Assembly: GCF_003702045.1 (NCBI RefSeq)
Contig: NZ_RBTP01000076.1
Span: 56,256-120,255 of the forward strand
Reading direction: 5' to 3'
Origin: Pseudomonas viridiflava
GTDB taxonomy: Bacteria > Pseudomonadota > Gammaproteobacteria > Pseudomonadales > Pseudomonadaceae
Length of the DNA: 64,000 nt
The notes beneath the pieces are model-generated. The model made no database searches. It was not told the origin of the DNA and saw nothing but the letters and a program-made list of their open reading frames with translations. The translations under genes and the position numbers were made by a program. Each line of letters begins with the position of its first letter. Position 1 is the stretch's first letter. Below are positions 8,589 through 17,720 of this stretch, in pieces.

Positions 8589-10997
8589 TTGAAACCTGAA
8601 TTTCTTGTGCGATGGATGCACAACCTGAGCCAGCCCGGAACACCTGCGCCGGGCTCGTTGCGACATTCACGCCTGTACAGATGCCTGCGCGCAGCCATTT
8701 GCGTGGTGTTGCTGCTGATCGCCCTGCTTTGGCTGGCCGACCGCATCTGGCCCCTGCCACTGCCCAAGGACGATCTGGCCCGCGTGGTGCTGGCCGAGGA
8801 CGGCACGCCGTTGTGGCGCTTTGCCGATGCCAACGGCGTGTGGCGCTACCCGGTCAGCAACGAGCAGGTGTCGCCGTACTACCTTGAAGCGCTGCTGACC
8901 TATGAGGATCGCTGGTTCTACAGCCACCCCGGCGTGAACCCGCTGGCGCTGGTGCGCGCCACTTGGCAGAACGTCAGCGGTGCGCGGGTGGTGTCGGGCG
9001 GCAGCACGCTGTCGATGCAGGTTGCACGCTTGCTCGACCCACACTCACGCACGATGCTCGGCAAATTGCGCCAATTGTGGCGCACGGCACAGCTGGAATG
9101 GCACCTGTCCAAGGACCAGATCCTCGGCATCTACCTCAATCGCGCCCCGTTCGGCGGCACGTTGCAAGGGGTGGCCGCCGCCAGTTGGGCGTATCTGGGC
9201 AAGTCGCCACACAACCTGACCCGTGCCGAAGCGGCGCTGTTGGCGGTGTTGCCGCAGGCACCAAGCCGTCTACGCCCGGATCGTCATCCACAACGGGCCC
9301 AAGTGGCGCGGGACAAGGTGCTCAGGCGTCTGGCCGAGTTTCAGGTGTGGCCGCAAAGCAGCGTGGACGAGGCGCTTGAAGAACCGCTGTGGTTGGCGCC
9401 GCGTCAGGAACCGAGCCTTGCCCCGCTGCTGGCCCGTCGCCTGAATCGTCCGAACAGCCCGCCACTGATCCGCACCACGCTGGATGCCAGTCTGCAACGG
9501 CGGATGGAAGACCTGCTGCTGGGATGGCGCGCACGTCTGCCGGAACGAACGTCAGCGGCCATTCTAGTGGTCGAGGCCGAGACAATGGCGGTGCGCGCCT
9601 ATGTAGGGTCGGTCGACATCAATGATGCCAAGCGCTTCGGCCATGTGGACATGATCACCGCACTGCGTTCGCCGGGCTCGACGCTGAAGCCGTTCTTGTA
9701 TGGCATGGCGATGGACGCCGGGCTCATTCACTCCGAATCGCTGCTGCAGGATGTGCCACGTCGGTATGGCGATTATCGCCCGGGCAACTTTTCGACCGGT
9801 TTCGGCGGCCCGATAGCGGCCAGTTCCGCGTTGTCGATGTCGCTCAACCTGCCGGCGGTGCAGTTGCTGGAAGTGTACGGACCGAAACGTTTTGCCGCCG
9901 AACTGCGCAATGGCGGTGTCCCGCTGACCCTGCCGCCCTTGGCCGAACCGAATCTGGCACTGATTCTGGGAGGCGCGGGCAGCCGGCTGGAAGAACTGGT
10001 GGCCGGGTACAGCGCGTTCGCTCGCGGCGGACGCAGTGCCGATCTGCGCTTGCAACCACAGGACCGCCTGCGCGAGCGGCGCATGATGTCGCCGGGGGCG
10101 GCGTGGATTGTTCGGCGGATTCTCAGCGGTCAGTCACGGCCGGACATCGACCCGCGTGCCGAGTTGGTTCAGCGTCCACAGTTGGCCTGGAAGACGGGCA
10201 CCAGTTATGGTTTTCGGGATGCCTGGGCCATTGGCGTCGGGCCGCGCTTTCTGGTGGGTGTCTGGATCGGCAGGCCGGACGGCACACCGGTGCCTGGACA
10301 ATTCGGACTGGCCTCGGCAGCGCCTCTGATGCTCCAGGTACACGATGTGCTGGTCAATCGAGACAGTCAGCGTGGCATCGCCGCGCCGGTACAGCCGGTG
10401 CCGATGAATGTGGGGGTGGCCGCCATCTGTTGGCCGCTGGGCCAGCCAATGAGCAAGAGCGACCCGAACTGTCGTCGCCAACGCTTTGCATGGACGCTGG
10501 ACGGCACCACGCCGCCTACGTTGCAAGCCGCCGATCAACCGTTGGGGCTGGGATTGCAGGAGAGAATCTGGACCAATGCCAAGGGATTGCGGGTCGCGGC
10601 CGGTTGCCCGGATGCTCAGCCACACGACATCGCCGTGTGGCCTGCGCCGCTGGAACCCTGGCTGCCCAAAGCCGAGCGCCGCGAGGCCCGACTGCCCGCC
10701 GCCGACCCTGACTGCCCGCCGCAGAACCTCAACCTCGCTCCGCCCTTGAGCATCGTCGGCGTACGCGAGGGCGACCACCTGCGCCTGCCCGCCGGCAGCC
10801 TACAGACCTTGCGCCTCAAGCTCTCGGCGCTGGGCGGCAGTGGCAGACGATGGTGGTTCATCGATGGCGCGCAGGTAGCAGATACCGACAACCAGCAGGA
10901 CTTCGCCCCGACCCTGAACCGGCTGGGGCGCTATCAACTGAGCGTGCTCGACGAAAGCGGTCAGACGGCGCGGGTGGAATTCAGCGTGGTGGATTGA
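8589..10997 (+). CDS. pbpC: penicillin-binding protein 1C (bifunctional peptidoglycan synthase)
   Basis: An 802-residue inner-membrane protein with one N-terminal anchor (near residues 36-50). The GT51 glycosyltransferase domain shows EDRWFYSHPG with catalytic Glu106 and GGSTLSMQVARLL. The transpeptidase domain shows STLK (Ser364, Lys367), SMSLN (SxN) and KTGTS. The C-terminal about 100 residues match the BiPBP_C domain of PBP1C. It polymerises and cross-links glycan strands in the periplasm. Partner gene: the upstream macroglobulin. The start is uncertain: TTG 8589 has AAAGG 9 bp upstream; GTG 8607 and ATG 8616 are alternatives without a clear ribosome site. Confidence 0.92.
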   Translation: MKPEFLVRWMHNLSQPGTPAPGSLRHSRLYRCLRAAICVVLLLIALLWLADRIWPLPLPKDDLARVVLAEDGTPLWRFADANGVWRYPVSNEQVSPYYLEALLTYEDRWFYSHPGVNPLALVRATWQNVSGARVVSGGSTLSMQVARLLDPHSRTMLGKLRQLWRTAQLEWHLSKDQILGIYLNRAPFGGTLQGVAAASWAYLGKSPHNLTRAEAALLAVLPQAPSRLRPDRHPQRAQVARDKVLRRLAEFQVWPQSSVDEALEEPLWLAPRQEPSLAPLLARRLNRPNSPPLIRTTLDASLQRRMEDLLLGWRARLPERTSAAILVVEAETMAVRAYVGSVDINDAKRFGHVDMITALRSPGSTLKPFLYGMAMDAGLIHSESLLQDVPRRYGDYRPGNFSTGFGGPIAASSALSMSLNLPAVQLLEVYGPKRFAAELRNGGVPLTLPPLAEPNLALILGGAGSRLEELVAGYSAFARGGRSADLRLQPQDRLRERRMMSPGAAWIVRRILSGQSRPDIDPRAELVQRPQLAWKTGTSYGFRDAWAIGVGPRFLVGVWIGRPDGTPVPGQFGLASAAPLMLQVHDVLVNRDSQRGIAAPVQPVPMNVGVAAICWPLGQPMSKSDPNCRRQRFAWTLDGTTPPTLQAADQPLGLGLQERIWTNAKGLRVAAGCPDAQPHDIAVWPAPLEPWLPKAERREARLPAADPDCPPQNLNLAPPLSIVGVREGDHLRLPAGSLQTLRLKLSALGGSGRRWWFIDGAQVADTDNQQDFAPTLNRLGRYQLSVLDESGQTARVEFSVVD

Positions 10998-11008
10998 GGC
11001 TCCCCTAA

Positions 11009-11041
11009 TGATCGTTCCTACGCTCTACGCTGACACGATCA
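11009..11041 (-). repeat. minimal copy of TGATCGT/ACGATCA repeat
   Basis: A 33-bp element consists of little more than the two terminal repeats TGATCGT (11009-11015) and ACGATCA (11035-11041) around a short GC-rich core. It starts 11 bp after pbpC and lies between the convergent pbpC and response-regulator genes. It appears to be an internally deleted member of the 2951-3063 family. Confidence 0.55.
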
Positions 11042-11091
11042 GGTAAACCGTTAAGGAAACGCTGCGTCCGCCAAAACGGTCAGCCACTGAC

Positions 11092-11499
11092 TCACTGAAC
11101 CTGAAAGATCTTCGGCTCGGGAAACAGGTTGTTGAGGGTTTCCAGCAGGCGCACGTGGTAGATGGGTTTGCGGAACAGGTCCAGCACCTGCAACCGCAAC
11201 ATGTCGCTCACATCGTCCATGTCAGCATGGCCGGAGGTAACGATCACCGGCAGGTGCTGGCGCGAGGTGTGTTCCCTCAGGTGTCTGATCAACTGAAGAC
11301 CACTTTCCTCGGGCATGCGCAGATCCGTGATGACCAATGCGATGTCGGGGTGAAGGGTCAATTGCTGCAGGGCCATCTTGACCGACGATGCCGTGAAGCA
11401 GCAGAACCCCTCGCCTTCGAGCAGCTCTGCCAACTCTTCGTTGGCGTCTTCTTCATCATCAACCAGAAGCAACTGCTGGCGGGTAGGCTGGACGGCCAT
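11092..11499 (-). CDS. single-domain response regulator beside the Tad locus
   Basis: A 135-residue protein made only of a receiver domain: acidic pocket Asp14/Asp15, phosphoacceptor Asp59 in VITDLRMP, a switch Thr/Ser in IVTSGHA and the conserved Lys in FRKP. There is no output domain, so it would act by protein contact, like CheY. ATG 11499 is chosen over GTG 11508 because AAAGGTG precedes it at normal spacing. It is transcribed the same way as the Flp pilin gene 89 bp upstream. A role in controlling the pilus is inferred only from position. Confidence 0.8.
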   Translation of the reverse strand: MAVQPTRQQLLLVDDEEDANEELAELLEGEGFCCFTASSVKMALQQLTLHPDIALVITDLRMPEESGLQLIRHLREHTSRQHLPVIVTSGHADMDDVSDMLRLQVLDLFRKPIYHVRLLETLNNLFPEPKIFQVQ

Positions 11500-11588
11500 T
11501 GTGAACACCTTTAAACATGAGTCGTCGCAAGCAGGATATCCAGATTTCCACGAGTGAAAAAGAGCCTCACGGACAACAACCGCTTAAA

Positions 11589-11777
11589 TCACAGCGCATC
11601 GTGGATCTGAGCAAACAATGCGGAAACCTTCCCACTGATAGTAGGCACAAACGCGACAATCGCCACCGCTACCATCGCCGCCAGCAGCGCATATTCAATA
11701 CCTGACGCCCCCTCCCTGTCCTTGATGAACGAACTGATCCGGGTGTAACACTGCACATAAAGCACTGTAAGGAACAT
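11589..11777 (-). CDS. flp: Flp-type major pilin
   Basis: A 62-residue type IVb pilin precursor. The leader ends at Gly23 and the mature protein would begin ASGIEYALLAAMVAVAIVAF, with the family's Glu at +5 followed by Tyr and then a single hydrophobic helix. A prepilin peptidase would cut after Gly23. ATG 11777 has AAGGAG 7 bp upstream; the frame is open farther upstream but without a better start. A small GC-rich stem (11791-11795 with 11803-11807) lies just ahead of the ribosome site. Flp pilins assemble into adhesive bundled pili. It is divergent from the cpaB-tadD operon. Confidence 0.9.
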   Translation of the reverse strand: MFLTVLYVQCYTRISSFIKDREGASGIEYALLAAMVAVAIVAFVPTISGKVSALFAQIHDAL

Positions 11778-12136
11778 CTTATTTCTCCTTGCGCCCAGGA
11801 AAGGCGCGACATGCGCAACACATGTGAAACCGTCTGCATCTACAGCATTGTCCCCAATTCTTAAACCCACAATCGTAATAAAGCATTAGTCGCAAAGTAA
11901 TAAGCAGCCGACTGAGCACAGGCTGAATCGCGGTTACGCCCGGATGACAGCGCACTTATCGAGCATGCTTGAGGACGCAATCCGACAAAGGTGCAAGGTA
12001 CTTTCGCAAGCCCTTTGATGGCGTTCTGAACACGTTGAGCTACTTTCATAGAACGAAACGGATGAGTTCATCCTTGCCCTCTTGCGCGTTCACGCAGTGG
12101 GCCGGGTAGTTGTGCGATGACAAAGGGAAAGTTGCC
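11778..12136. promoter_or_regulatory. divergent control region between flp and the tad operon
   Basis: These 359 bp separate the pilin gene from cpaB. The middle (about 11860-11910) is AT-rich for this genome and would suit divergent promoters, but I could not pick a convincing -35/-10 pair or operator. A 62-codon minus-strand frame inside (11861-12049) has no ribosome site and is not called. Confidence 0.35.
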
Positions 12137-13102
12137 ATGAGCAGTCGTATTACCATGGTGCTCGCTGTGCTGTTTCTGCTCGGGGCCGTAGTCGCCGGGT
12201 ATTTGGGGATCATTGTCAGCAGGCAACCTGAAGCGCCGCCTGCTGTGGCCGCTCCGTCAGTCGAGAAGGAAACAGTCGAGGCGATCCAGGCCCCTTCACC
12301 GCCTCCAGTGCCTGTCGAAGACGCCATGCGCCAGAGCGTCGTGGTGTTGGCCCGCAACGTTCCAGCCTACGCGTCGATTACGGCGCAAGACCTTACTGTC
12401 GAGCACCTCAAGGTCGCCCCGGCAGGCAGCTTCGACACCATTGACAAGGTCGTGGGCCGCACCAGCTGGCGCACCCTGACCGCTGGCAGCTGGCTGAACG
12501 AGAGCAGTTTCGAAGCCGGGGGCACGCTGGCACGCATGATCCGCCCGCAGGAACGTGCCTTGGCGCTGTCAGTGGATGAAGTGACCAGCGCCGCCGGCCA
12601 GTTGAGTCCCGGCGACTACGTGGATGTGCTGCTGTATTTGCCTAACGACGCCGACAATCTCCATCGCTCAGGTCAAGTGGTGGTGCCTGCGCTACGCGTC
12701 CTGGGTGTGGGCGAGTTGCTAGGCAACGACCTTGACGGCAAGCCGGTTCAGTCCGTCAGCCCCGATGAGCGCATCAAACAGGAAGAGCGCCGCGTCACGG
12801 CACGCACGGTGGTCGTCGCCGTACCACAGGCATTGCTCGGCCGTCTGATGCTCGCCACCCAGAGCGGCGTACTGCGCCTGGCAGTGCGCAGCGCCTCGGA
12901 AGGCAATCTGCAGGATTACTGGGCCAGTGAGAGCACTACGCGCATGGCGGCTGAACGGCTGGATTCGGCTAATCGCCAGTTGGTGACGTTCAGCCAATTG
13001 AGCCTGAGCCCCAAGGTCGGGCCTGCACAAGCCGGTACGCCCCAAGCAAAACATGCCGTCGAGGTCATACGCGGTAATACGATCACGCAACAAACTCCCT
13101 GA
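12137..13102 (+). CDS. cpaB: Flp pilus assembly protein CpaB/RcpC
   Basis: A 321-residue protein with an N-terminal membrane anchor (ITMVLAVLFLLGAVVAGYLG) and a SAF-type beta-clip domain (from about residue 75, VVVLARNVPAYASI) as in RcpC/CpaB. It is thought to work in the periplasm with the secretin and to support its assembly. ATG 12137 is chosen over GTG 12110 because AAAGGGA lies 8 bp upstream and the anchor then sits at the terminus. It is the first gene of the plus-strand tad operon. Confidence 0.88.
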   Translation: MSSRITMVLAVLFLLGAVVAGYLGIIVSRQPEAPPAVAAPSVEKETVEAIQAPSPPPVPVEDAMRQSVVVLARNVPAYASITAQDLTVEHLKVAPAGSFDTIDKVVGRTSWRTLTAGSWLNESSFEAGGTLARMIRPQERALALSVDEVTSAAGQLSPGDYVDVLLYLPNDADNLHRSGQVVVPALRVLGVGELLGNDLDGKPVQSVSPDERIKQEERRVTARTVVVAVPQALLGRLMLATQSGVLRLAVRSASEGNLQDYWASESTTRMAAERLDSANRQLVTFSQLSLSPKVGPAQAGTPQAKHAVEVIRGNTITQQTP

Positions 13103-13122
13103 TTGAGCAAGGATTGCCTTTG

Positions 13123-14373
13123 ATGAGCTGTTGTTCTGTGCCAGTAACAAAACGCACGCTGCTGGTGTTGATGGTGACTGCACTGTCCACGCAATCGATC
13201 TGGGCTGCGTCCGCCCCGTGTGACGGGCTGGCAGCGTTACCGGCAGTCGTGGAAGTGAGTCAGGGTGTGCAACAGAACGTCCAGTCGCCCGTGGCGATCA
13301 CCCGCATCGCCGTGGGCGACCCGAAAGTGGCCGATGTACACGTCAGCAGCGATGACGGCTTTCTGCTGACCGGGGTGTCGCCCGGCACCACCAGCCTGAT
13401 GGTCTGGACCGCGTGTTCCAAGGCGCCGCGCCAAAGCATGGTGTTCGTGCGCGGCCGGGCAACGGCGTCGATGGTCGATGCACAGCCCCTGCCTTCTACC
13501 GATGCCCAACTGCCAAGCCAGGTGCAGACCGACATTCGCTTCGTCGAAGTCAGCCGCCGCAAGCTGAAGGAGGCCAGCACCTCGATCTTCGGCAAAGGCT
13601 CGAACAACTTCCTGTTCGGCGGCCCCGGTACGGTGCCGGGGGTGAACGTGACGCCGGGCTCCGTAAGCGCCACCCGACCGAATATTGCGCTGAACAACGA
13701 AACGTTCAACATTGTCTGGGGCGGCGGCAGCAGCAAAGTGCTGGGCATGATCAACGCAATGGAGAACAGCGGCTTTGCCTATACCCTGGCGCGGCCGAGC
13801 CTGGTGGCCTTGAACGGGCAAAGCGCGAGCTTTCTGGCCGGTGGCGAATTCCCGGTGCCGGTGCCCAACGGCGAAGGCAACGGCATCTCCATTGAGTACA
13901 AGGAGTTCGGCGTGCGCCTGACCCTGACTCCCACCGTGGTCGGCCGTGACCGGATTCTGCTCAAGGTCGCCCCTGAGGTCAGTGAACTGGATTTTACCGC
14001 CGGGATTACCATCGCAGGCACCACGGTTCCGGCCCTGAACATTCGCCGCACCGACACCAGCATCTCGCTGGCGGACGGCGAAAGTTTCGTGGTCAGCGGC
14101 CTGATCAGCTCCAGCAATGTGTCGTCTGTGGATAAGTTTCCCGGACTGGGCGATATCCCGATCCTGGGGGCGTTCTTTCGCAGCTCGCAGATACAGCGCG
14201 AAGAACGCGAACTGCTGATGATCGTCACACCGCACCTCGTTCAGCCGCTGGCCGCCAACGCGCAATTGCCCTCACTGCCGGGCGAAGGCCTGCGCAACTA
14301 TGACCCAAGCTTTCTGCGCATGTATTTCCTTGAAAACGGCGATTTCGACCGCCGCGACGGGTTATCCCAATGA
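13123..14373 (+). CDS. cpaC: Tad secretin CpaC/RcpA
   Basis: A 416-residue outer-membrane secretin with a cleavable signal peptide (cut likely after SIWAA). The N-terminal pilus-type domain (VSQGVQQNVQSPVAITRIAVGDPKVADV) is followed by the C-terminal secretin core with the VPVPNGEG gate segment and ERELLMIVTPHLV end motif. It forms the pilus exit channel. ATG 13123 follows AAGGA by 9 bp. Its stop overlaps the cpaE start (ATGA), indicating translational coupling. Confidence 0.92.
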   Translation: MSCCSVPVTKRTLLVLMVTALSTQSIWAASAPCDGLAALPAVVEVSQGVQQNVQSPVAITRIAVGDPKVADVHVSSDDGFLLTGVSPGTTSLMVWTACSKAPRQSMVFVRGRATASMVDAQPLPSTDAQLPSQVQTDIRFVEVSRRKLKEASTSIFGKGSNNFLFGGPGTVPGVNVTPGSVSATRPNIALNNETFNIVWGGGSSKVLGMINAMENSGFAYTLARPSLVALNGQSASFLAGGEFPVPVPNGEGNGISIEYKEFGVRLTLTPTVVGRDRILLKVAPEVSELDFTAGITIAGTTVPALNIRRTDTSISLADGESFVVSGLISSSNVSSVDKFPGLGDIPILGAFFRSSQIQREERELLMIVTPHLVQPLAANAQLPSLPGEGLRNYDPSFLRMYFLENGDFDRRDGLSQ

Positions 14374-15560
14374 GCCAGAGCCTGAGCCAGACGTTTCTGG
14401 CGATCACCCGCAACACCACTGACCTTGAATGGCTGCAAGGCGCACTCGGCTCGCTGGGCCAAGTGGTCAGCGCGGGCAGCGGGAGTCTGGATGACCTGCT
14501 GGCGCTGGTGGACGTCACGTTCGCCAGCGTCGTGTTCGTGGGGCTGGACCGCGAACACCTGATGAACCAGAGCGCCTTGATCGAAGGCGCCCTGGAAGCC
14601 AAGCCAATGCTGGCAATTGTCGCACTGGGCGACGGCATGGATAACCAGCTGGTACTCAACGCCATGCGTGCAGGGGCGAGGGATTTTGTGGCGTATGGTT
14701 CGCGTTCCAGCGAAGTGGCGGGTCTGGTTCGTCGCCTGAGCAAACGTCTGCCCGCCGTAGCACCCAACCCCAACATGAGCGGCCTGTCGATGCTGTATGG
14801 CGCGCAGAGCGACGGTGACGGCGCACTGATTTCCACGCACTTGGCGATGGTGGTGCAAAAAACCGGACAACGCGCCCTGTTGCTGGATCTGGGTCTGCCA
14901 CGCGGCGACAGCCTGGCCATGCTGGGCCTGGAATCGTCATTCAGCTTCGGCGACGCCCTGCGCCACCTGCGAAGGCTCGACTCGACCCTGATCGACAGCG
15001 CCTTTACCACCCACCAGAGTGGCTTGCGCATCCTGGCCTACACCGAAGCGGACGATCATCTGGAGCAATCCAGCGCCGCCGAGCTGTACATGCTGCTCAG
15101 CGCCTTGCGTCAGCACTTTCAACACGTGATCGTGAACCTGGTCGGCCAGCCGGACAGCGAGGCGTTGCGTACGCTCGTCAGCCATTGCGACCAATTGCTG
15201 TGGTACTCGGACCAAAGCGTAATGGGCTGTCGACGCAACCTCAACGTACTGACCCTGTGGCGCGAAAAAGGCATGAAGCTGCAGCATGCCGGGCTGTTGG
15301 TGGACCGCTACCTGCGCGCGGTCGCCCCTAACTCGGAGACCATCGGCAAGACATTCGGCCTGCCCATCCGTGCCGTGCTGCCCTACGCCCCGGAGTTGCG
15401 CCTGAACGCCAAGAACCAGGGCGTGACCCTGTTCGACCTGGCGTCGCGGGATGCGCTGTGTTCCGGCCTGCGCAAACTGGGCGAGCACCTGGCGCACAAC
15501 TCCGAAGCCTATGAAAAGCCTGACCAAGGCTGGCTGGCCCGTCTGTGGGAGAAAAGGTAA
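14370..15560 (+). CDS. cpaE: Tad localisation protein CpaE/TadZ, ParA/MinD-like
   Basis: A 396-residue cytoplasmic protein with an N-terminal receiver-like domain (about 1-130; no clear phosphoacceptor Asp seen) and a MinD/ParA-like domain. The P-loop position reads GAQSDGDGALIS, without the lysines of the canonical KGGVGKT loop; TadZ proteins are known for degenerate loops. In other bacteria TadZ places the Tad machine at the pole. It overlaps cpaC by 4 bp and cpaF by 1 bp (TAATG). Confidence 0.88.
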   Translation: MSQSLSQTFLAITRNTTDLEWLQGALGSLGQVVSAGSGSLDDLLALVDVTFASVVFVGLDREHLMNQSALIEGALEAKPMLAIVALGDGMDNQLVLNAMRAGARDFVAYGSRSSEVAGLVRRLSKRLPAVAPNPNMSGLSMLYGAQSDGDGALISTHLAMVVQKTGQRALLLDLGLPRGDSLAMLGLESSFSFGDALRHLRRLDSTLIDSAFTTHQSGLRILAYTEADDHLEQSSAAELYMLLSALRQHFQHVIVNLVGQPDSEALRTLVSHCDQLLWYSDQSVMGCRRNLNVLTLWREKGMKLQHAGLLVDRYLRAVAPNSETIGKTFGLPIRAVLPYAPELRLNAKNQGVTLFDLASRDALCSGLRKLGEHLAHNSEAYEKPDQGWLARLWEKR

Positions 15561-16816
15561 TGCCCGAAAAACTGTTTGGCATTTCGTCGCGTTCACAAAA
15601 CAGTGCCGATGACGGTCAAGGCCTGAAACTGGTGTTGCATCGCTACATCATCGACGGCATCGAGGAGAGCGGCAAAAACTTGCTGGAAGGGTCACGCCCG
15701 GTCCTGGCCCAGTTTGTCATCGACAAGGTCGCCGAATATGTCGCTCGCCTGAGACTGGCGATCTCACGCTATGAAATGGAGCGCCTGGCAGAGGAGCTGG
15801 TCGACGAGCTGACCGGTTTCGGGCCGCTGGAAGTGCTGCTGCGTGATGACTCGGTCACGGAGATTCTGGTCAACGGACCCAACAAGGTCTTCGTCGAGCG
15901 TGACGGGGTGCTGCATCACACCGACCTGCGCTTCATCGATTCACACCACGTCGAGCGTGTCATGCAGCGCATTCTGGCCCCGCTCGGACGCAGGCTCGAC
16001 GAGTCGTCACCGATGGTGGATGCCCGCCTGCCCGACGGTAGCCGGGTCAATGCCATCATCCCGCCCATCGCCCTGGACGGGCCGTGCCTGTCGATCCGGA
16101 AATTTCGCCGGGAAATGTTCAAGAGCGCTGACCTGGTGGCAATGCAAACCATCGACCAGCCGATCTTCGATTTCTTCGCCGAGGCCGTGGGCAAGCGCTG
16201 CAACGTGCTGGTCAGCGGCGGCACCGGCACCGGCAAGACGACGATGCTTAACGTGCTCAGCCAGTTGATCGACACGCATCAGCGCCTGGTGACTATCGAA
16301 GACGTGGCCGAACTGCAGCTCAACCACCCGCACGTGGTGCGCCTGGAAACCCGCCCGCCTAACGCCGAAGGTCATGGTGAAATCCGCGCCAGCGACCTGA
16401 TCCGCAACTCCCTGCGGATGCGCCCGGACCGCATCATTCTTGGCGAGATTCGAGGCGTCGAGGTGCTGGACGTACTCACGGCCATGAACACGGGTCACGA
16501 TGGTTCGATGAGCACGGTGCATGCCAACAATGCGCAGGATGCGCTGCTGCGGCTGGAAACCCTGGTGGGCCTGACCGGTCGGCAGATTCCGGAAAAGACC
16601 CTCCGGCAGATGATCTGCGCCGCGCTGGACGTGATCATCCAGTTGACCCGCCTGCCAGACGGACGCCGTGCGGTCAGCGAGGTGGTGGAAGTGGTCGGCA
16701 TTCGCGATGACGTCTACGTCACCAACACCCTGTTCCGTCTCGATCGCCGCACCGGCATCGGGTTTCAGCGCGAGGCCATGCACGCCGCGGGCGAAAAACT
16801 GCGACCCGGCTATTGA
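15560..16816 (+). CDS. cpaF: Tad secretion ATPase CpaF/TadA
   Basis: A 418-residue PilT/VirB11-class ATPase that powers pilus extension at the inner membrane. Walker A is GGTGTGKTT (Lys226), the Walker B region is ILGEIRG, and the His box reads GHDGSMSTVHAN. ATG 15560 is used rather than GTG 15545: GGGAGAAAAGG precedes it and it overlaps the cpaE stop by one base. TadB and TadC directly downstream form its membrane platform. Confidence 0.94.
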   Translation: MPEKLFGISSRSQNSADDGQGLKLVLHRYIIDGIEESGKNLLEGSRPVLAQFVIDKVAEYVARLRLAISRYEMERLAEELVDELTGFGPLEVLLRDDSVTEILVNGPNKVFVERDGVLHHTDLRFIDSHHVERVMQRILAPLGRRLDESSPMVDARLPDGSRVNAIIPPIALDGPCLSIRKFRREMFKSADLVAMQTIDQPIFDFFAEAVGKRCNVLVSGGTGTGKTTMLNVLSQLIDTHQRLVTIEDVAELQLNHPHVVRLETRPPNAEGHGEIRASDLIRNSLRMRPDRIILGEIRGVEVLDVLTAMNTGHDGSMSTVHANNAQDALLRLETLVGLTGRQIPEKTLRQMICAALDVIIQLTRLPDGRRAVSEVVEVVGIRDDVYVTNTLFRLDRRTGIGFQREAMHAAGEKLRPGY

Positions 16817-16834
16817 AACGAAGGAGGCCATGAC

Positions 16835-17719
16835 ATGAGTGCGTCATTGTGGCTGGCGATCATCGCCGTGCTGCTGCTCGGCACCTCGGCCTGGCTGTTT
16901 CTGCTGGCTTTGAGCCGGAGCGACAGCGAGCGCGTCATGGAGCGCCTCATTGCAGGGCAGGTGCAACCGGCCACGGTAACGCCGGGCTGGGTGTATCTGG
17001 ACCGGGCCTTCCTGCGCGCAGGCCTTGGCCATCCTACCGAGCGAGTGCGTCTGCTGCTGCTGACGTGGGTGGCAACCATTGTGATCGGCTACGCGCTGTT
17101 TGACGGGTTCGGTGCGGTGGCCGGACTGATCGGTATGCCGATGCTACTGCGACTTTTCGTGTCCTGGCGCTACCACAAGCGGGTGCGGCGTATGGTCGAG
17201 CAATTGCCACAATTGCTTGACCACACGGTGCGCAGCCTCAAATCCGGCAGAACCCTCGCGGACGCGGTCCTGCACGGGATCGAAGCCGCAGACCAGCCGC
17301 TGAAGGACGGCATGAGCCGCATCGAACGCAACGTGCAACTCGGCGTCAGCCTGCCGGATGCCGCCCGGGACTTTGCCGAACTGTATGAGCGAGACGAGTT
17401 TCATCTGTTCGCCTTGGGCTTGCGCGTCAACCACCGCTATGGCGGCAACGCCAGCGAACTGATGGAAAACCTGATCCGGCTGATTCGCGAGCGGGAACAG
17501 GCCAGCCGACAACTGCGCGCCATGACCGGCGAAACGCGTATGACCTCAATCGTGCTGGCCCTGCTGCCTGTCGGCATGGCCGGTTACTTTCTGGCGGTCA
17601 ACCCCACTTACCTGATCCACATGTGGAACGATGGCGGCGGCAGAACCCTGCTGATGGCCGCGTTCATTCTGCAAGTGGTGGGCTGTCTGGCGCTCTGGCG
17701 CATGTTGCGGAGTATCTGA
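16835..17719 (+). CDS. tadB: Tad inner-membrane platform protein TadB
   Basis: A 294-residue protein with a type II secretion F (GspF-like) domain, hydrophobic segments at the N-terminus, near residues 75-110 and at the C-terminus. The cytoplasmic stretch includes LPQLLDHTVRSLKSGRTL, typical of TadB. It pairs with TadC as the assembly platform for CpaF. The ribosome site AAGGAGG lies 8 bp before the ATG. Only 1 bp separates it from tadC. Confidence 0.92.
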   Translation: MSASLWLAIIAVLLLGTSAWLFLLALSRSDSERVMERLIAGQVQPATVTPGWVYLDRAFLRAGLGHPTERVRLLLLTWVATIVIGYALFDGFGAVAGLIGMPMLLRLFVSWRYHKRVRRMVEQLPQLLDHTVRSLKSGRTLADAVLHGIEAADQPLKDGMSRIERNVQLGVSLPDAARDFAELYERDEFHLFALGLRVNHRYGGNASELMENLIRLIREREQASRQLRAMTGETRMTSIVLALLPVGMAGYFLAVNPTYLIHMWNDGGGRTLLMAAFILQVVGCLALWRMLRSI

Positions 17720-17720
17720 A

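Noticed and set aside
11861..12049. 62-codon minus-strand frame in the flp-cpaB gap
   Set aside because: No ribosome site and no recognisable product; the region is better explained as divergent control DNA.
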